The position numbers and the translations under genes are program-made. The notes beneath the pieces are model-generated. The model made no database searches, was not told the DNA's origin, and saw nothing but the letters and a program-made list of their open reading frames with translations. 64,000 nucleotides of DNA from Acidovorax sp. NB1 (GTDB lineage: Bacteria > Pseudomonadota > Gammaproteobacteria > Burkholderiales > Burkholderiaceae_C), in contig NZ_BJHU01000035.1 in the NCBI RefSeq assembly GCF_005405905.1, positions 372,001 through 436,000 on the forward strand, written 5' to 3'. Of this stretch, positions 34,353 through 43,490 are shown in pieces. Numbering within the stretch: position 1 is the stretch's first letter; every line of letters begins with the position of its first letter.

Positions 34353-36845
34353 ATGCCCGCCCTTGCCCTCGCCCCCCACCAGCTGCGGCTGACCGTTGAC
34401 CCCACCACGCTGGGCTTTGCCAGCACGGCCGAACTGCAAGACCTGCCCCTGCCCTGGATCGGCCAGGAGCGCGCGCAGGCCGCCGCCCAGTTTGGCCTGG
34501 GCCTGCACCAGCCCGACTACCACCTGTTTGTGCTGGGCGAAGTGGGCAGCGGCCGCACCTCGCTGCTGCGCCAGGCCATGCAGGCGGCGGCCAGCCAGCG
34601 CGCCGTGCCGCCCGACCTGTGCTACCTGCACCACTTCGACCAGCCCGACCGCCCCCGCGCGCTGCGCCTGCCTGCGGGCCAGGGCCGCCAGCTGCGCCAA
34701 GGCATGGCCGACATGGCCAAGAACCTGCAGGCCGACATCCCCAAGCGCCTTGCCGCCGCCGACTTCAAGGCCGAGGCCGAGCGCATCGAGAAAACCTGGC
34801 AGGCGCAAGAAGGCGAGGCCTTTGCGCAGCTCGACGCGTTTGCCGAGGCGCGCCAATTCCGCCTGTCGCGCGAAGGCGGGCAGATGGTCTTCACCCTCAC
34901 CGGCCCCAAGGGCCAGCCGCTGACCGAAGCCGAAGCCCGCGCCCTGCCCCGCGAGCGCCGCGCCGAGATCGACGCCGCTGAGCAGGAGCTGCGGGCCGAG
35001 ATTGCCAAGTTTCTCGAAGCCGCCCGCCCGCTGGAGCGCGCCCGCGACGACGCCCTGGCCGCCCTGCGCCGCCAGATGGTCAAGCCCCTGGTGGAACACG
35101 CCCTGCACGACATCCGCCAGGGCCTGCGCAAGCAGATCAAGGACACCGTCAAGCTCACGCACTGGCTCGACCAGGTGGAGCAAGCGGTGCTGGACAACAT
35201 CGACCTGTTCGAGCCCGTGGATGCCGAACGAGGTGGAGACCACGGCACCGACGCCGAAGACGACCGCAAGGACGCGCTCGATGACCTGCTGGCCCGCTGC
35301 CAGGTGAACCTGGTGGTGGACAACCATGGCCGCAACGCCGCCCCCGTGGTGGTGGAAGACAACCCCACCGTGCGCACGCTGTTTGGCAGCATCGAACACG
35401 GCTCGGAGGCCGACACCGTGCAGGCCGACCACACCGGCATCCACGCGGGCAGCCTGCTCAAGGCGCACGGCGGCTTCATCCAGCTGCACCTGCACGACCT
35501 GGCCGCCGAAGAAGGCCTGTGGCAGCGGCTGCGCCGCTTCTTGCGCTGCGGCCGCCTGCAGATTGAAGAAGGCGGCGGCGGCCCGGGCCATGGCCCCGCA
35601 GGCACCGTGGCACTACAGCCCGAGCCGGTGGACGTGGACGTGAAGATCGTGCTGATCGGATCGGTGGACGAGTACTACGCCCTGCAGGACGCCGACCCCG
35701 ACGCCGCGCGCCGCTTCCGCGTGAAGGTGGATTTTTCAGACCACTTTGCCGCCACGCCCGCCACCCACCACGCCACCGCCATCCTGGCGGCGCAAGTCTG
35801 CAAAAAACGCGGCCTGCCCCACTTCGGCCCCGACGCCGTGGCCCTGCTGCTGGAGCAAACCCACCGCGAGGCCGACGACCAGCGCCGCCAGAGCGCACGC
35901 TTTGCGCACACCGAAGCGCTGGCCATCGAAAGCGCCGCGCTGTGCAAGGCGCGCGGCGGCACGCTGGTGCAGGCAGACGACGTGTTGGCCGCCCTGGCCG
36001 CCCGCACCCAGCGCCACAACCAGCCCGAAGAAGAACTGCACGACTCCATCACCGAAGGCGAGCGCCTGATCTCGCTGGCGGGCTCCATCACCGGCCAGAT
36101 CAACGCCATGACGCAGATCGACCTGGGCGACTACCGCTTCGGCTTTCCGGTGCGCATCACCGCGCGCACCTTTGCCGGGCAAGAGGGCCTGCTCAACATC
36201 GAGCGCGAGGTCGATATGTCCGGCCCCATCCACGACAAGGGCGTGCTCATCCTGCACAGCTACCTCACCGCCCTATTCAGCCACGTCGCGCCGCTGGCAC
36301 TCAACGCGTCCATCGTGTTCGAGCAGGAATACAGCGGCGTGGAAGGCGACTCGGCCTCGTGCGCCGAGCTGTACGCGCTGCTGTCCAGCCTGTCAGGCCT
36401 GCCCCTGCGCCAGGGCATCGCCGTGACCGGCGCATTGAACCAGCACGGCGAGGTGCTGCCCGTGGGCGGCATCAACGAAAAGATCGAAGGCTGGTTCCGC
36501 GCCTGCGCAACAGCAGGGCTGGACGGCACCCACGGCGTGCTGATCCCCGCCCGCAACCAGCGCCACCTGATGTTGGACCGCAGCGTGCTGGACGCGGTGG
36601 AGCGCGGGCTGTTCCATGTCTACACCATGGGGCACGTGAGCGAGGGGATTGCGCTGCTGACGGGCGAGGCATCGGGCATGAGCCCGGCGGAGTTGTTGCA
36701 GGCGCAGGCCGATGAGCTGGCCGGGGGGGCGGCTACGGTGGAGGACACGGTGATGCAGCGGGCGGAGGTGACGCTGCGGGCGTATCGGAGGGCTTGTCAG
36801 GTGGCTGGGGGTGCGCGGAGGGGGCGTGGGGGTCGAAGGCAGTAG
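34353..36845 (+). CDS. Lon-like ATP-dependent protease (LonB/YcbZ-type, AAA_32)
   Basis: An 830-residue Lon-related protease distinct from the lon gene at the left edge. The N-terminal P-loop reads GEVGSGRTS (62-70), with arginine in place of the Walker A lysine, as I recall for this family. A long helical insertion (about 120-300) follows. The C-terminal Lon protease domain has the catalytic serine S667 in EGDSASCAEL and lysine K710 in GGINEKIEGW, with the 43-residue spacing of true Lon. The end (from about 800) is arginine- and glycine-rich. It lacks the Lon N domain. Its substrates are unknown. It stands alone, after hemH. Confidence 0.9.
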   Translation: MPALALAPHQLRLTVDPTTLGFASTAELQDLPLPWIGQERAQAAAQFGLGLHQPDYHLFVLGEVGSGRTSLLRQAMQAAASQRAVPPDLCYLHHFDQPDRPRALRLPAGQGRQLRQGMADMAKNLQADIPKRLAAADFKAEAERIEKTWQAQEGEAFAQLDAFAEARQFRLSREGGQMVFTLTGPKGQPLTEAEARALPRERRAEIDAAEQELRAEIAKFLEAARPLERARDDALAALRRQMVKPLVEHALHDIRQGLRKQIKDTVKLTHWLDQVEQAVLDNIDLFEPVDAERGGDHGTDAEDDRKDALDDLLARCQVNLVVDNHGRNAAPVVVEDNPTVRTLFGSIEHGSEADTVQADHTGIHAGSLLKAHGGFIQLHLHDLAAEEGLWQRLRRFLRCGRLQIEEGGGGPGHGPAGTVALQPEPVDVDVKIVLIGSVDEYYALQDADPDAARRFRVKVDFSDHFAATPATHHATAILAAQVCKKRGLPHFGPDAVALLLEQTHREADDQRRQSARFAHTEALAIESAALCKARGGTLVQADDVLAALAARTQRHNQPEEELHDSITEGERLISLAGSITGQINAMTQIDLGDYRFGFPVRITARTFAGQEGLLNIEREVDMSGPIHDKGVLILHSYLTALFSHVAPLALNASIVFEQEYSGVEGDSASCAELYALLSSLSGLPLRQGIAVTGALNQHGEVLPVGGINEKIEGWFRACATAGLDGTHGVLIPARNQRHLMLDRSVLDAVERGLFHVYTMGHVSEGIALLTGEASGMSPAELLQAQADELAGGAATVEDTVMQRAEVTLRAYRRACQVAGGARRGRGGRRQ

Positions 36846-36930
36846 GTAGGCCAATGTGCCGCGAGATTGAATGCTCGGGGTTCGAGCTGCTTGGCAGCGG
36901 TTGCGCTCACCTTCACGGTCCAGCATGGGA

Positions 36931-38109
36931 TCACTCGTCTTCTTCTTCCTCTTCCTCTTCAATGTCCCACTGGGGACTGACTTCGCCGAAATCCACTGTG
37001 ATGTAACGGCTTTTACCCTTTACCCAGACCTCTGCCTCTATCAGTTGAGCGTCGGCAGCGAGGTCGCCCTCGAAGGTTAATAGGACGTTGAACGTCCGGT
37101 TCGTCGTGGCTTTTGACCGAGCGGATCCGATTGGAACCTGATCCTTATCCACTGAGTCTCTTACTGAGAAAGTGATGTCAGCAACCACCTCAATTTCAAC
37201 TTTGACTTCCGCTTCCACCACGATCTCAGTTTCGCTAGGCTTGTCAACAACTCTGAATGGTCCAGCGAGATATGCAATGGTGTCGAGCTCTACGGCCTTG
37301 ACCACTGCCTCAAATACGTCAACTTCAAAGTCATAAGCCGATCCCATCTCCGGGATGAAGACCGAGCGATCAATCTCGCTTTCGATGACTCCACGAATAG
37401 CATCTATTAAGTCAAGTTGGCCGCTCGCAACTCGCTCCACCAACCTAGCGCAAGCGACGTTCGCGTTCTGGTGGAAGTAGCCAAGTGCTTGGGCTAAATC
37501 GTCAATTGCTACGAGATGCTCTGAGGTACTCGCAAACCTCTTCCAGTCCGCATCCCTTGAGACAGCAAGGAGCACTGTACCTTTTTCGCTCGCCCAGTTC
37601 TCTAGAGCTTGCAGCGCGATGGCATCGGGGAACTCGTTCTTTTTGAGAGCGGACTTGCCAAACGGTGGCTTCGATGAAAAGTAGTCTTCGAGCATGCGGG
37701 CAACGTCAACACGCGGACTGGAACTAATAATCACTGCTCCTACGGCTTCAACGAACGCGTTAAAGCGGCGATACGCCAATGCGTCGGGTTTTTCTTTGCC
37801 GAAAAGTAGCTCCAACGCATCGTCCCGTTGAGCATTGCTCACCTGCCAACTCTTGCCGACCTCCTTGAGTGCGGCCGTCACCTTAGACCGCGCCTCCGCA
37901 GCCTCTTGTGCGACGTGTCTGCGCACCTCCCCCGCAACCACATCAGATAAGACAAAAAGTACTTCGGTTGTATTGAACTGCGCGATTCGAGGAAGCAGAC
38001 CGTGTTCGAACCGATTTCCATTTCCATCAAACACGGATGTATCCAGTGTTATCGCGTTGATTTCGTTGTTTGCTATTGCACGCCTAATCTCTTCAGCGGA
38101 CCACTCCAT
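36931..38109 (-). CDS. PIN-domain protein (DUF4935-like), compositionally foreign
   Basis: A 392-residue protein whose first 210 residues fit a PIN-type nuclease: D23 in ITLDTSVFDG, E61 in VVAGEVRRHV, D162 in EFPDAIALQAL and D186 in AVSRDADW form the expected acidic site. The second half has no recognised domain and holds a charged beta-rich stretch (ETEIVVEAEVKVEIEVVADI) and ends in eight or more acidic residues. The ATG at 38109 or the one at 38148 could be the start. Base composition is clearly more AT-rich than the flanks, with rarer codons, which suggests transfer. There is no antitoxin or partner gene next to it, so a stand-alone RNase or defence role is only a guess. Confidence 0.75.
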   Translation of the reverse strand: MEWSAEEIRRAIANNEINAITLDTSVFDGNGNRFEHGLLPRIAQFNTTEVLFVLSDVVAGEVRRHVAQEAAEARSKVTAALKEVGKSWQVSNAQRDDALELLFGKEKPDALAYRRFNAFVEAVGAVIISSSPRVDVARMLEDYFSSKPPFGKSALKKNEFPDAIALQALENWASEKGTVLLAVSRDADWKRFASTSEHLVAIDDLAQALGYFHQNANVACARLVERVASGQLDLIDAIRGVIESEIDRSVFIPEMGSAYDFEVDVFEAVVKAVELDTIAYLAGPFRVVDKPSETEIVVEAEVKVEIEVVADITFSVRDSVDKDQVPIGSARSKATTNRTFNVLLTFEGDLAADAQLIEAEVWVKGKSRYITVDFGEVSPQWDIEEEEEEEDE

Positions 38110-38261
38110 ATCGCCCCTCTTCTCTTCATTTTCGGTAAGCAGACACATCGCCTCTCGTGGGCGCAGACTCTCCGCCCGATTGGATACCTGTCAGTAGAAA
38201 GCGACCGTACCGACGGAAAGCAGGCGTCGGCCAGATCGAAACCAAGGCGTGGAGCAACCCC

Positions 38262-39149
38262 CTACGCAGCCCCCACACGCGCCCGCAGCCACACCACAAC
38301 ATCCCCTGTCACCTCATCCCGATTCGTCTCATTCAAGATCTCATGCCGCGCCGCCGGGTACAGCTTGACCGTCACATCGGCCACACCGGCATCCCGATAC
38401 CGCTGCCCCAGTTGCTCCAATAAGACCCCGCCTGCGGCCAGCGGGTCTGCGTCGCCGGATGCGATGAGGATGGGCAAATCGCTGCGGATGCGCGCGAGCA
38501 GCGCGGGGTCGGCCAGCCGCGGTGCGGGGGCGAAGAGTGAGGGGATCACGTCGGGCGGCACGTCCCAGCCGCACCACGGGTCGGCCACGTAGGCATCGAC
38601 CTCGGCGGCGTCGCGCGACAGCCATTCGTAGCCGGTGCGGTGTTCAAAGCCTGCGTTGAAGGCTGCGAGCCCGGCGGGCGCGTCGGCGGGGGCGTTGGCC
38701 ATGGCGGCAGCAAACAGGTCGAGGGCGGTGGAGCCTGACAGGATGACGCCGGACCAGGTGGATGAATGGTCCAGGATGGCCGCCTGCGCTGCGAACGAGC
38801 CCATGGAGTGGCCGAACAAAAAAAGTGGAAGCTGCTGCGGCCCATGCTGCGCACGCAACAGTGCGCCGAACTGCGCCACGTCGGCAATGAGGCCGCCGAA
38901 GCCAGCGCTGCCAAAGTCACCCAGCTTGCCACCGGCTGTGCGCCCGTGGCCGCGATGGTCCACGGCGTGGACGATGAAGCCTGCGGCGTTCAGCGCCCGC
39001 GCAAAGCGGTCGTAGCGCTCGCCATGCTCGGCCAAGCCGTGGGAGATTTGCACGACGCCCACTGGTTGGCCCAGGGTTTCAGCCCAGGTGTAGGTGGTGA
39101 CCTGGGTGCCGTCTGCATTGGACTGGAAGGAGGAGGTGGTGGTGCTCAT
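38262..39149 (-). CDS. Alpha/beta hydrolase, monoacylglycerol lipase-like
   Basis: A 295-residue serine hydrolase of the PldB/lysophospholipase type. The oxyanion loop is ISHGLAEHGERYDRFARAL, then HAVDHRGHGRTAG, the nucleophile GHSMGSF, the acid in ASGDADPLAAGG and the histidine in PAARHEILNET. HG-LAEH and RHE-LNE are typical of monoacylglycerol lipases. The start is at 39149 (MSTTTSSFQSNADGTQVTTY); the frame is open 22 codons further. No operon partner is evident. Confidence 0.9.
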   Translation of the reverse strand: MSTTTSSFQSNADGTQVTTYTWAETLGQPVGVVQISHGLAEHGERYDRFARALNAAGFIVHAVDHRGHGRTAGGKLGDFGSAGFGGLIADVAQFGALLRAQHGPQQLPLFLFGHSMGSFAAQAAILDHSSTWSGVILSGSTALDLFAAAMANAPADAPAGLAAFNAGFEHRTGYEWLSRDAAEVDAYVADPWCGWDVPPDVIPSLFAPAPRLADPALLARIRSDLPILIASGDADPLAAGGVLLEQLGQRYRDAGVADVTVKLYPAARHEILNETNRDEVTGDVVVWLRARVGAA

Positions 39150-39335
39150 CGTTTCATTCTGGCACGGGGTCTGGCGAGCACGCCACGATGAAATTGCCAT
39201 GGGTGCGACCTTCACCGCGTGCAGCAGCCCCGCTCAGCAACACGCGTTGCGGGACCAGCGGCAACCCATGGCCTGCATCCGCCCTTGTGCGCCTTGCCTA
39301 CCGGCTGGAGCAACGCACATGGCTTTTTTCTTGGA

Positions 39336-39394
39336 TCAAAATGGCGCCCTCCGCGCATCTGCATTCATTGTTAGCTATCCAATTTATAGCAAAC
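39336..39394 (+). repeat. Dispersed palindromic repeat, copy B
   Basis: Lies in the 248-base gap between two hydrolase genes. It reads TCAAAATGGCGCCCTCCGCG, CATCTGCATTCATTG, then TTAGCTATCCAATTTATAGC and AAACAG. Its AGCAA end lies 4 bases from the stop codon of the minus-strand lipoprotein gene (39398). The rest of the gap shows no gene. Confidence 0.6.
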
Positions 39395-39397
39395 AGA

Positions 39398-40273
39398 CTA
39401 TCCACCAGATTGCACGCCCTGTGTGCACGCCCCCGGCAACCCGCCAGCCGCAGGCGCACACCCCGGCGCCGCAGCGCGCGCCGCGCGGGCAGCCTGCAAC
39501 GCATCGCGAATTGCCTGCACCACGGCTTCGGGCTTCTCCAAGGGGATGCCGTGCCCGCTGTCCACCCACACCTGGGTGGAGCCGGGGTAGAGATGGGCGA
39601 AATCGGCGCGCTTTCGTTGCACATCGTCGGCCAGCGCTGGTGAAGCCCCCGGGGTGCGCAGTGCGCTGAGCACAAACACGGGCACAGTGGGGTCCACCGG
39701 CAGGCTGGCAACGAGTTGCCCGGTGGCATCCAGCGCTGCCAGCTCTTGTTTGACCACGTCAGAGGTGCTGAGGCGGAAGGCCAGTTTCAGCCAGGTCGGC
39801 CACAGGTCGGGGTTGCCCGCACCGCGCATCTGGTCGGGGTGGGTGGAGTCCACCAGCACCAGCGCCGCCACCTCGCCCGGGTATTTGCGCGCAAACAGCT
39901 GCATGTACAGCCCGCCCAGCGAATGGCCCACCAGCACGTAGGGCGGGGGCAGCTTGCGGGCTTTCAGCAGTGTCCGCAGTTCTTCGACCACATGGGCTCC
40001 GTCGCGGGGGGCGGGCGATGCCTCGCTGTGGCCATAGCCTGCGCGGTTGTAGGCCAGCGCGGTGGTCTGCTGCACGGTGTCGGGCCAGACCTTGGCCCAC
40101 CAATCGAGGCGAGCCCCCAGCCCGTTTTCGAACACCACCACGGGTGCGCCCTGCCCCGCCAGGGCGTGTTCCACCTCGCGCCCGCCCGCTGCGTCGGTCA
40201 CCACGCCAGGCACGGTGGCGCAGCCTGCCAGACACACGGACAACCACAAGCCCACCAATCGCCATCTTTTCAT
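39398..40273 (-). CDS. Alpha/beta hydrolase lipoprotein
   Basis: A 291-residue hydrolase with a lipoprotein signal (MKRWRLVGLWLSVCLAGCAT, lipobox LAGC), so it is likely anchored in the cell envelope. Fold marks are VVVFENGLGARLDWWAKVW, YNRAGYGHSE, the nucleophile GHSLGGLYMQLFARKYP, VDSTHP and the late DSGHGIPLEKPEAVVQAI with the catalytic histidine. The start has AAGG upstream. It is 94 bases after the carotenoid-oxygenase gene in the same direction and may be the last gene of that operon. The alanine/proline/glycine tail runs into the repeat at its stop. Confidence 0.85.
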   Translation of the reverse strand: MKRWRLVGLWLSVCLAGCATVPGVVTDAAGGREVEHALAGQGAPVVVFENGLGARLDWWAKVWPDTVQQTTALAYNRAGYGHSEASPAPRDGAHVVEELRTLLKARKLPPPYVLVGHSLGGLYMQLFARKYPGEVAALVLVDSTHPDQMRGAGNPDLWPTWLKLAFRLSTSDVVKQELAALDATGQLVASLPVDPTVPVFVLSALRTPGASPALADDVQRKRADFAHLYPGSTQVWVDSGHGIPLEKPEAVVQAIRDALQAARAARAAAPGCAPAAGGLPGACTQGVQSGG

Positions 40274-40367
40274 TTCGCCTTGACCATTTTGTTGAGTGAA
40301 GTCGCCCCGCCTGCCGGTGCAAACCAGGGCGTTTGAAAACCAGCCGGGGGCACGCCAAGGACGCGCA

Positions 40368-41912
40368 TCACGCCGCCACAAACACGCCGTGCAGCCCCAG
40401 CGGCAGCGCATACGGCAGCGTGGCCTGCGCCACGGGGCCGTCGGCCAATGCATCGGCTGCAAAACACGACAGCAGGGTTTGCTTGCGGGCGTAGTCCAGC
40501 GCGGTGCCCAGCACCCAGCCGGGGCCGCGCGCGTCGGGCACCCAGACATGTTCTTCCACGATGGTGTGGGGGCCGTAGCGGTAGCGCTGCGAGGCGCCGG
40601 TTTCCACATTGGTGGTGGCAATGGCGCCCCACAGCGGCAGGCCGCCCTGCGTGCTGGTGACATGCACAACCTGGCGGTGCCGCAGCCCCACCCGCCGGGG
40701 GTCGATGCGCGGAAACTCCGCCTCCACCCCCAGGCTGGCCTGGGTGGCCTGGCCGGTGCGCAGGTCCAGGCGGGCCACGGTCAACACGGGGCCTGCAGAA
40801 CCGGCAAGCCGGGCCCGCATCACCTCGCGCGTGTCGGTGAGGACGCCGGACGCATCGGCGGCGCGGGCGTAGTCGAGGTGGATGACTGTGCCGGTGCTGT
40901 CGGTGCCACCATCGCCGCTGCTGGTGTGCTCCTCCCAGGCATTGCCCAGGTGGAACAGGAAACCTGCGGGCAGGTGGAACATCTGCTGCCGCTTCCAGTC
41001 CTGCTTGTTCACCACCAGGGCGCGCATGCCCAGCTCGGGCCGCCACTGGTGCGCGTCGAGCACACTGGCCCCTGCCAAGCGGCGCTGGGCGTCGTACACC
41101 AGCGGCGGCAGCAGGAAGACGAGGTGCCCGGCCGTAACCGCAAAGTCGTGGACCATGGGCATGTCGCTGAGCGGGAACGCATCAGCGCGCCGCAGCACCC
41201 CGTCCGGGCCGATCTCATACAGCAGCAACAGGCCGTGGTGGGCGTCCACGCCAAAGTTCCAGATCGTTCCGTCAGCCTCCACGCGGGGGTGGGCTGAAAA
41301 CGGCACGCCCGCCAGGTCTGCGCGCCAGGTCTTGAGGCCCCGGGTCTCCAGCGTGCGCGGGTCGAGGCGGGTGGCCGAGCCGCCCTCCCACAGCGCCAGC
41401 ACCTCGTCGCCCACGGGCAGCATGCTGATGTTGGCGGGGTTCATGCTGTCGGGCGCGCTGGGCGGTTCGCGGCCCGGGAACACGGTGCCAAAGCCTTCGG
41501 TCAACCGGCGGCCCGCGCGGACCTCGGCCAGCCGCTTGGCCGTGGCCACATAACGGCCCTGGTGGTGCACCCGGTTGCCTTCGATCACAAACCGGTGCGC
41601 CATCCCGTCGCCATCAAACCAGTGCTGGTAACGCTCCCCACCCAGGTCGTGGCCCGCCGGGCCCACGCGGTACAGCGTGCCCGCCACGGCATCTGGAAAG
41701 CGCCCGCGCACCGACGCTGCCGCCAGCGGAAAGTCTGCCGCAGCAGTCGCAAACGCGGGCTTCCAGTGCGCCCGGGAGGACTCGAACTGGGTGTGCCAGC
41801 TGGCGGATGCGTCTTGTTTTGGGGCTTGCGCATGCGCCGCCCAAGGCGCGAGCCACGGGCCAGCGCCAGCGGCCACAAGCCGCAGCATCAGGTCACGGCG
41901 ATGTGGGGACAT
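40368..41912 (-). CDS. Carotenoid oxygenase (RPE65/CCD family), exported
   Basis: A 514-residue Fe(II)-dependent dioxygenase of the carotenoid/lignostilbene cleavage family. The four iron-binding histidines are visible: H208 in PFSAHPRVE, H255 in PMVHDFAVT, H321 in FLFHLGNAWEE and H508 in LGLHGVFVAA. The N-terminal MSPHRRDLMLRLVAAGAGPW is a twin-arginine-like signal, so it probably acts in the periplasm. A GGAGA ribosome site precedes the ATG. It follows a DUF2141 gene by 19 bases. Substrate (apocarotenoid, stilbene or other) cannot be told. Confidence 0.9.
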   Translation of the reverse strand: MSPHRRDLMLRLVAAGAGPWLAPWAAHAQAPKQDASASWHTQFESSRAHWKPAFATAAADFPLAAASVRGRFPDAVAGTLYRVGPAGHDLGGERYQHWFDGDGMAHRFVIEGNRVHHQGRYVATAKRLAEVRAGRRLTEGFGTVFPGREPPSAPDSMNPANISMLPVGDEVLALWEGGSATRLDPRTLETRGLKTWRADLAGVPFSAHPRVEADGTIWNFGVDAHHGLLLLYEIGPDGVLRRADAFPLSDMPMVHDFAVTAGHLVFLLPPLVYDAQRRLAGASVLDAHQWRPELGMRALVVNKQDWKRQQMFHLPAGFLFHLGNAWEEHTSSGDGGTDSTGTVIHLDYARAADASGVLTDTREVMRARLAGSAGPVLTVARLDLRTGQATQASLGVEAEFPRIDPRRVGLRHRQVVHVTSTQGGLPLWGAIATTNVETGASQRYRYGPHTIVEEHVWVPDARGPGWVLGTALDYARKQTLLSCFAADALADGPVAQATLPYALPLGLHGVFVAA

Positions 41913-41931
41913 GGATGCGTCTCCAGAGGGG

Positions 41932-42351
41932 TCAGCGCAGGCGGATGGTGATGCCGTGGTCCGCATCGAGCACCACCGCTGCAGCGTCAAAGCTGGGCGG
42001 GCCCATGCGGCCCCGTGCGTCGTTGGAGAAGCCGTACCGCTCCGTGGGCAGGCCCAGCAGGTTGGTGTCGAGCTTGGCGTTGCCGTTCTCGTCGGCAAAC
42101 GACTTGACCACGTAGCGCCCGGCGGGCAAGCCGCTGAACACGAGCTGCGCAGCGCCCTCGCGCAACTCGGCCTTTTGCGAGACCACCGCCTGGTTGCTGG
42201 CAAACGCATCGGCCGAGTCAAACACGGCCAGGTAGAGCGTTGCTGGTGCGGCGGGGCCGTCGGTCACGCTGACCCGCAGGTCGGCAGCGCTGGCGGCCAG
42301 GGGCAGGCATGCCGCAGCGATGCACAGGGCGGTGGTGTGTAGCCGCTTCAT
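41932..42351 (-). CDS. Exported DUF2141 protein
   Basis: A 139-residue protein with a Sec signal (cut after ASA) and the DUF2141 pattern: LYLAVFDSADAF, LVFSGLPAGRYVVKSFADEN, GNAKLDTNLLGLPTERYGFSNDARG and a C-terminal beta strand. DUF2141 genes often sit near carotenoid genes. It lies 19 bases upstream of the carotenoid oxygenase and 52 bases after a lipoprotein gene, all in one direction. Confidence 0.85.
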   Translation of the reverse strand: MKRLHTTALCIAAACLPLAASAADLRVSVTDGPAAPATLYLAVFDSADAFASNQAVVSQKAELREGAAQLVFSGLPAGRYVVKSFADENGNAKLDTNLLGLPTERYGFSNDARGRMGPPSFDAAAVVLDADHGITIRLR

Positions 42352-42403
42352 GGGGATCTTGGTGTGGGGTTGCGCGGATGGCGGGCAGGTGGGCAGGTGG
42401 GCT

Positions 42404-42841
42404 TCAGCACCGCCCCGCTGCCTTCAGCAAGGCGTTGCATTCCGGGGCTGCGCTGCGGCCACGGGCGGCAGGTGCGGCAGGTGTCGCAGGTGCTGTGGTC
42501 CCCTGGTTGGTGCTGCTGTTTTTGCCCGCCACCATGGCCGTGCACACGGCATCGGAATGGGGCGTCTGCCCAAAACTCATGGCCTTTTGGAAGCCCGTGG
42601 CGCCATACAGGTAGCAGCGGTAGGCCATGCCGTCGAGGGTGTTGACGGTGTAGTTGATGCGGCCACCGGTTTCCTCCTCGCGGTCGGTGATGGTGAACTG
42701 GCCGACAGACCGCCCGATGGCCTGGCCTGTGCGCTGCTCCAGGCCCTTCTGGTCGAGGGTGGAGGCGCAGCCCGAGAGCAGGGCCAGGGCGGCAACGGCG
42801 GGTGCCATCAGCGAAAGTAAAGGGTGCGTGGAAGTCTTCAT
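42404..42841 (-). CDS. Lipoprotein of unknown function
   Basis: A 145-residue lipoprotein (lipobox ALLSGCAST). No family recognised. The mid part (TITDREEETGGRINYTVNTL, then DGMAYRCYLYGATGFQKAMS) and the cysteines at CYLY, AVCTAM and the C-terminal PECNALLKAAGRC suggest a compact disulfide-bonded fold. The tail is alanine/proline/threonine-rich. The start at 42841 has AAGGAA upstream. It is 23 bases after another lipoprotein gene. Confidence 0.7.
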   Translation of the reverse strand: MKTSTHPLLSLMAPAVAALALLSGCASTLDQKGLEQRTGQAIGRSVGQFTITDREEETGGRINYTVNTLDGMAYRCYLYGATGFQKAMSFGQTPHSDAVCTAMVAGKNSSTNQGTTAPATPAAPAARGRSAAPECNALLKAAGRC

Positions 42842-42864
42842 GGGGTTCCTTGGTTTCATCGGTT

Positions 42865-43470
42865 TCATCGGGTGAAGCAGTTGTCTGCAGACAGGGTTGC
42901 CACGCTCGCGGCCACCGCTGACAGCGTGGGTTGGGTGCTGGGAATCTCGTCGCCCAGCAGGCACAGCCGGTTGGCGGCGGGCAGTGCCCAGATGGCGCCG
43001 GACCGCGTGCCCGTGACCGTGTGCAGCTCGCCCCAACGGGCCGCCATTGCCGGGTTGGCGTCAGACCGCGCGAAGCTCACCACCCCGAGCTTGCTCGGGC
43101 CCACCTGTTGTGATGCGCCCGCACAGCCGTTGCCCGCAAAGATCAAGACGCCTTCGTAGTAGTCAACCGTGGCCCGCCCGGTGGTGCGCGCCCGCAGCGT
43201 CTTCTTGAACGACTGCGCCCCCACCTGGATGCAGCCCTTCTGCACCCAGTCTCCTTCCAGCGCGCTGATGCTTGCCACTGGTGCCATGCCCGCCGCGCCG
43301 CCGCCCCATCCCCCATCGGACAGGGCCACATCGCCATCACCACCGCTGCGCCCGCTGCAAGCCCCCAGAGGCAAAGTGAGCCCCAGGGCCAAGGTGACCA
43401 GGGCAGCAGGCACCATGGCCGCACGGGGCAACGGCGAAAAAGAAGGAGGCATTGGGCACAACGCTGTCAT
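42865..43470 (-). CDS. Lipoprotein of unknown function (first gene of carotenoid-oxygenase operon)
   Basis: A 201-residue lipoprotein with lipobox LPLGACSG and a glycine-rich linker. No family recognised. It contains ISALEGDWVQKGCIQVGAQS followed by a FKKTLRARTTGRATVDYYEG segment, which reads like a small lipocalin- or META-like barrel. AAGGAGCTTTGT before the ATG is a strong ribosome site. A long pyrimidine run forms its leader on the minus strand. Confidence 0.7.
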   Translation of the reverse strand: MTALCPMPPSFSPLPRAAMVPAALVTLALGLTLPLGACSGRSGGDGDVALSDGGWGGGAAGMAPVASISALEGDWVQKGCIQVGAQSFKKTLRARTTGRATVDYYEGVLIFAGNGCAGASQQVGPSKLGVVSFARSDANPAMAARWGELHTVTGTRSGAIWALPAANRLCLLGDEIPSTQPTLSAVAASVATLSADNCFTR

Positions 43471-43490
43471 ACAAAGCTCCTTGGTGAATT

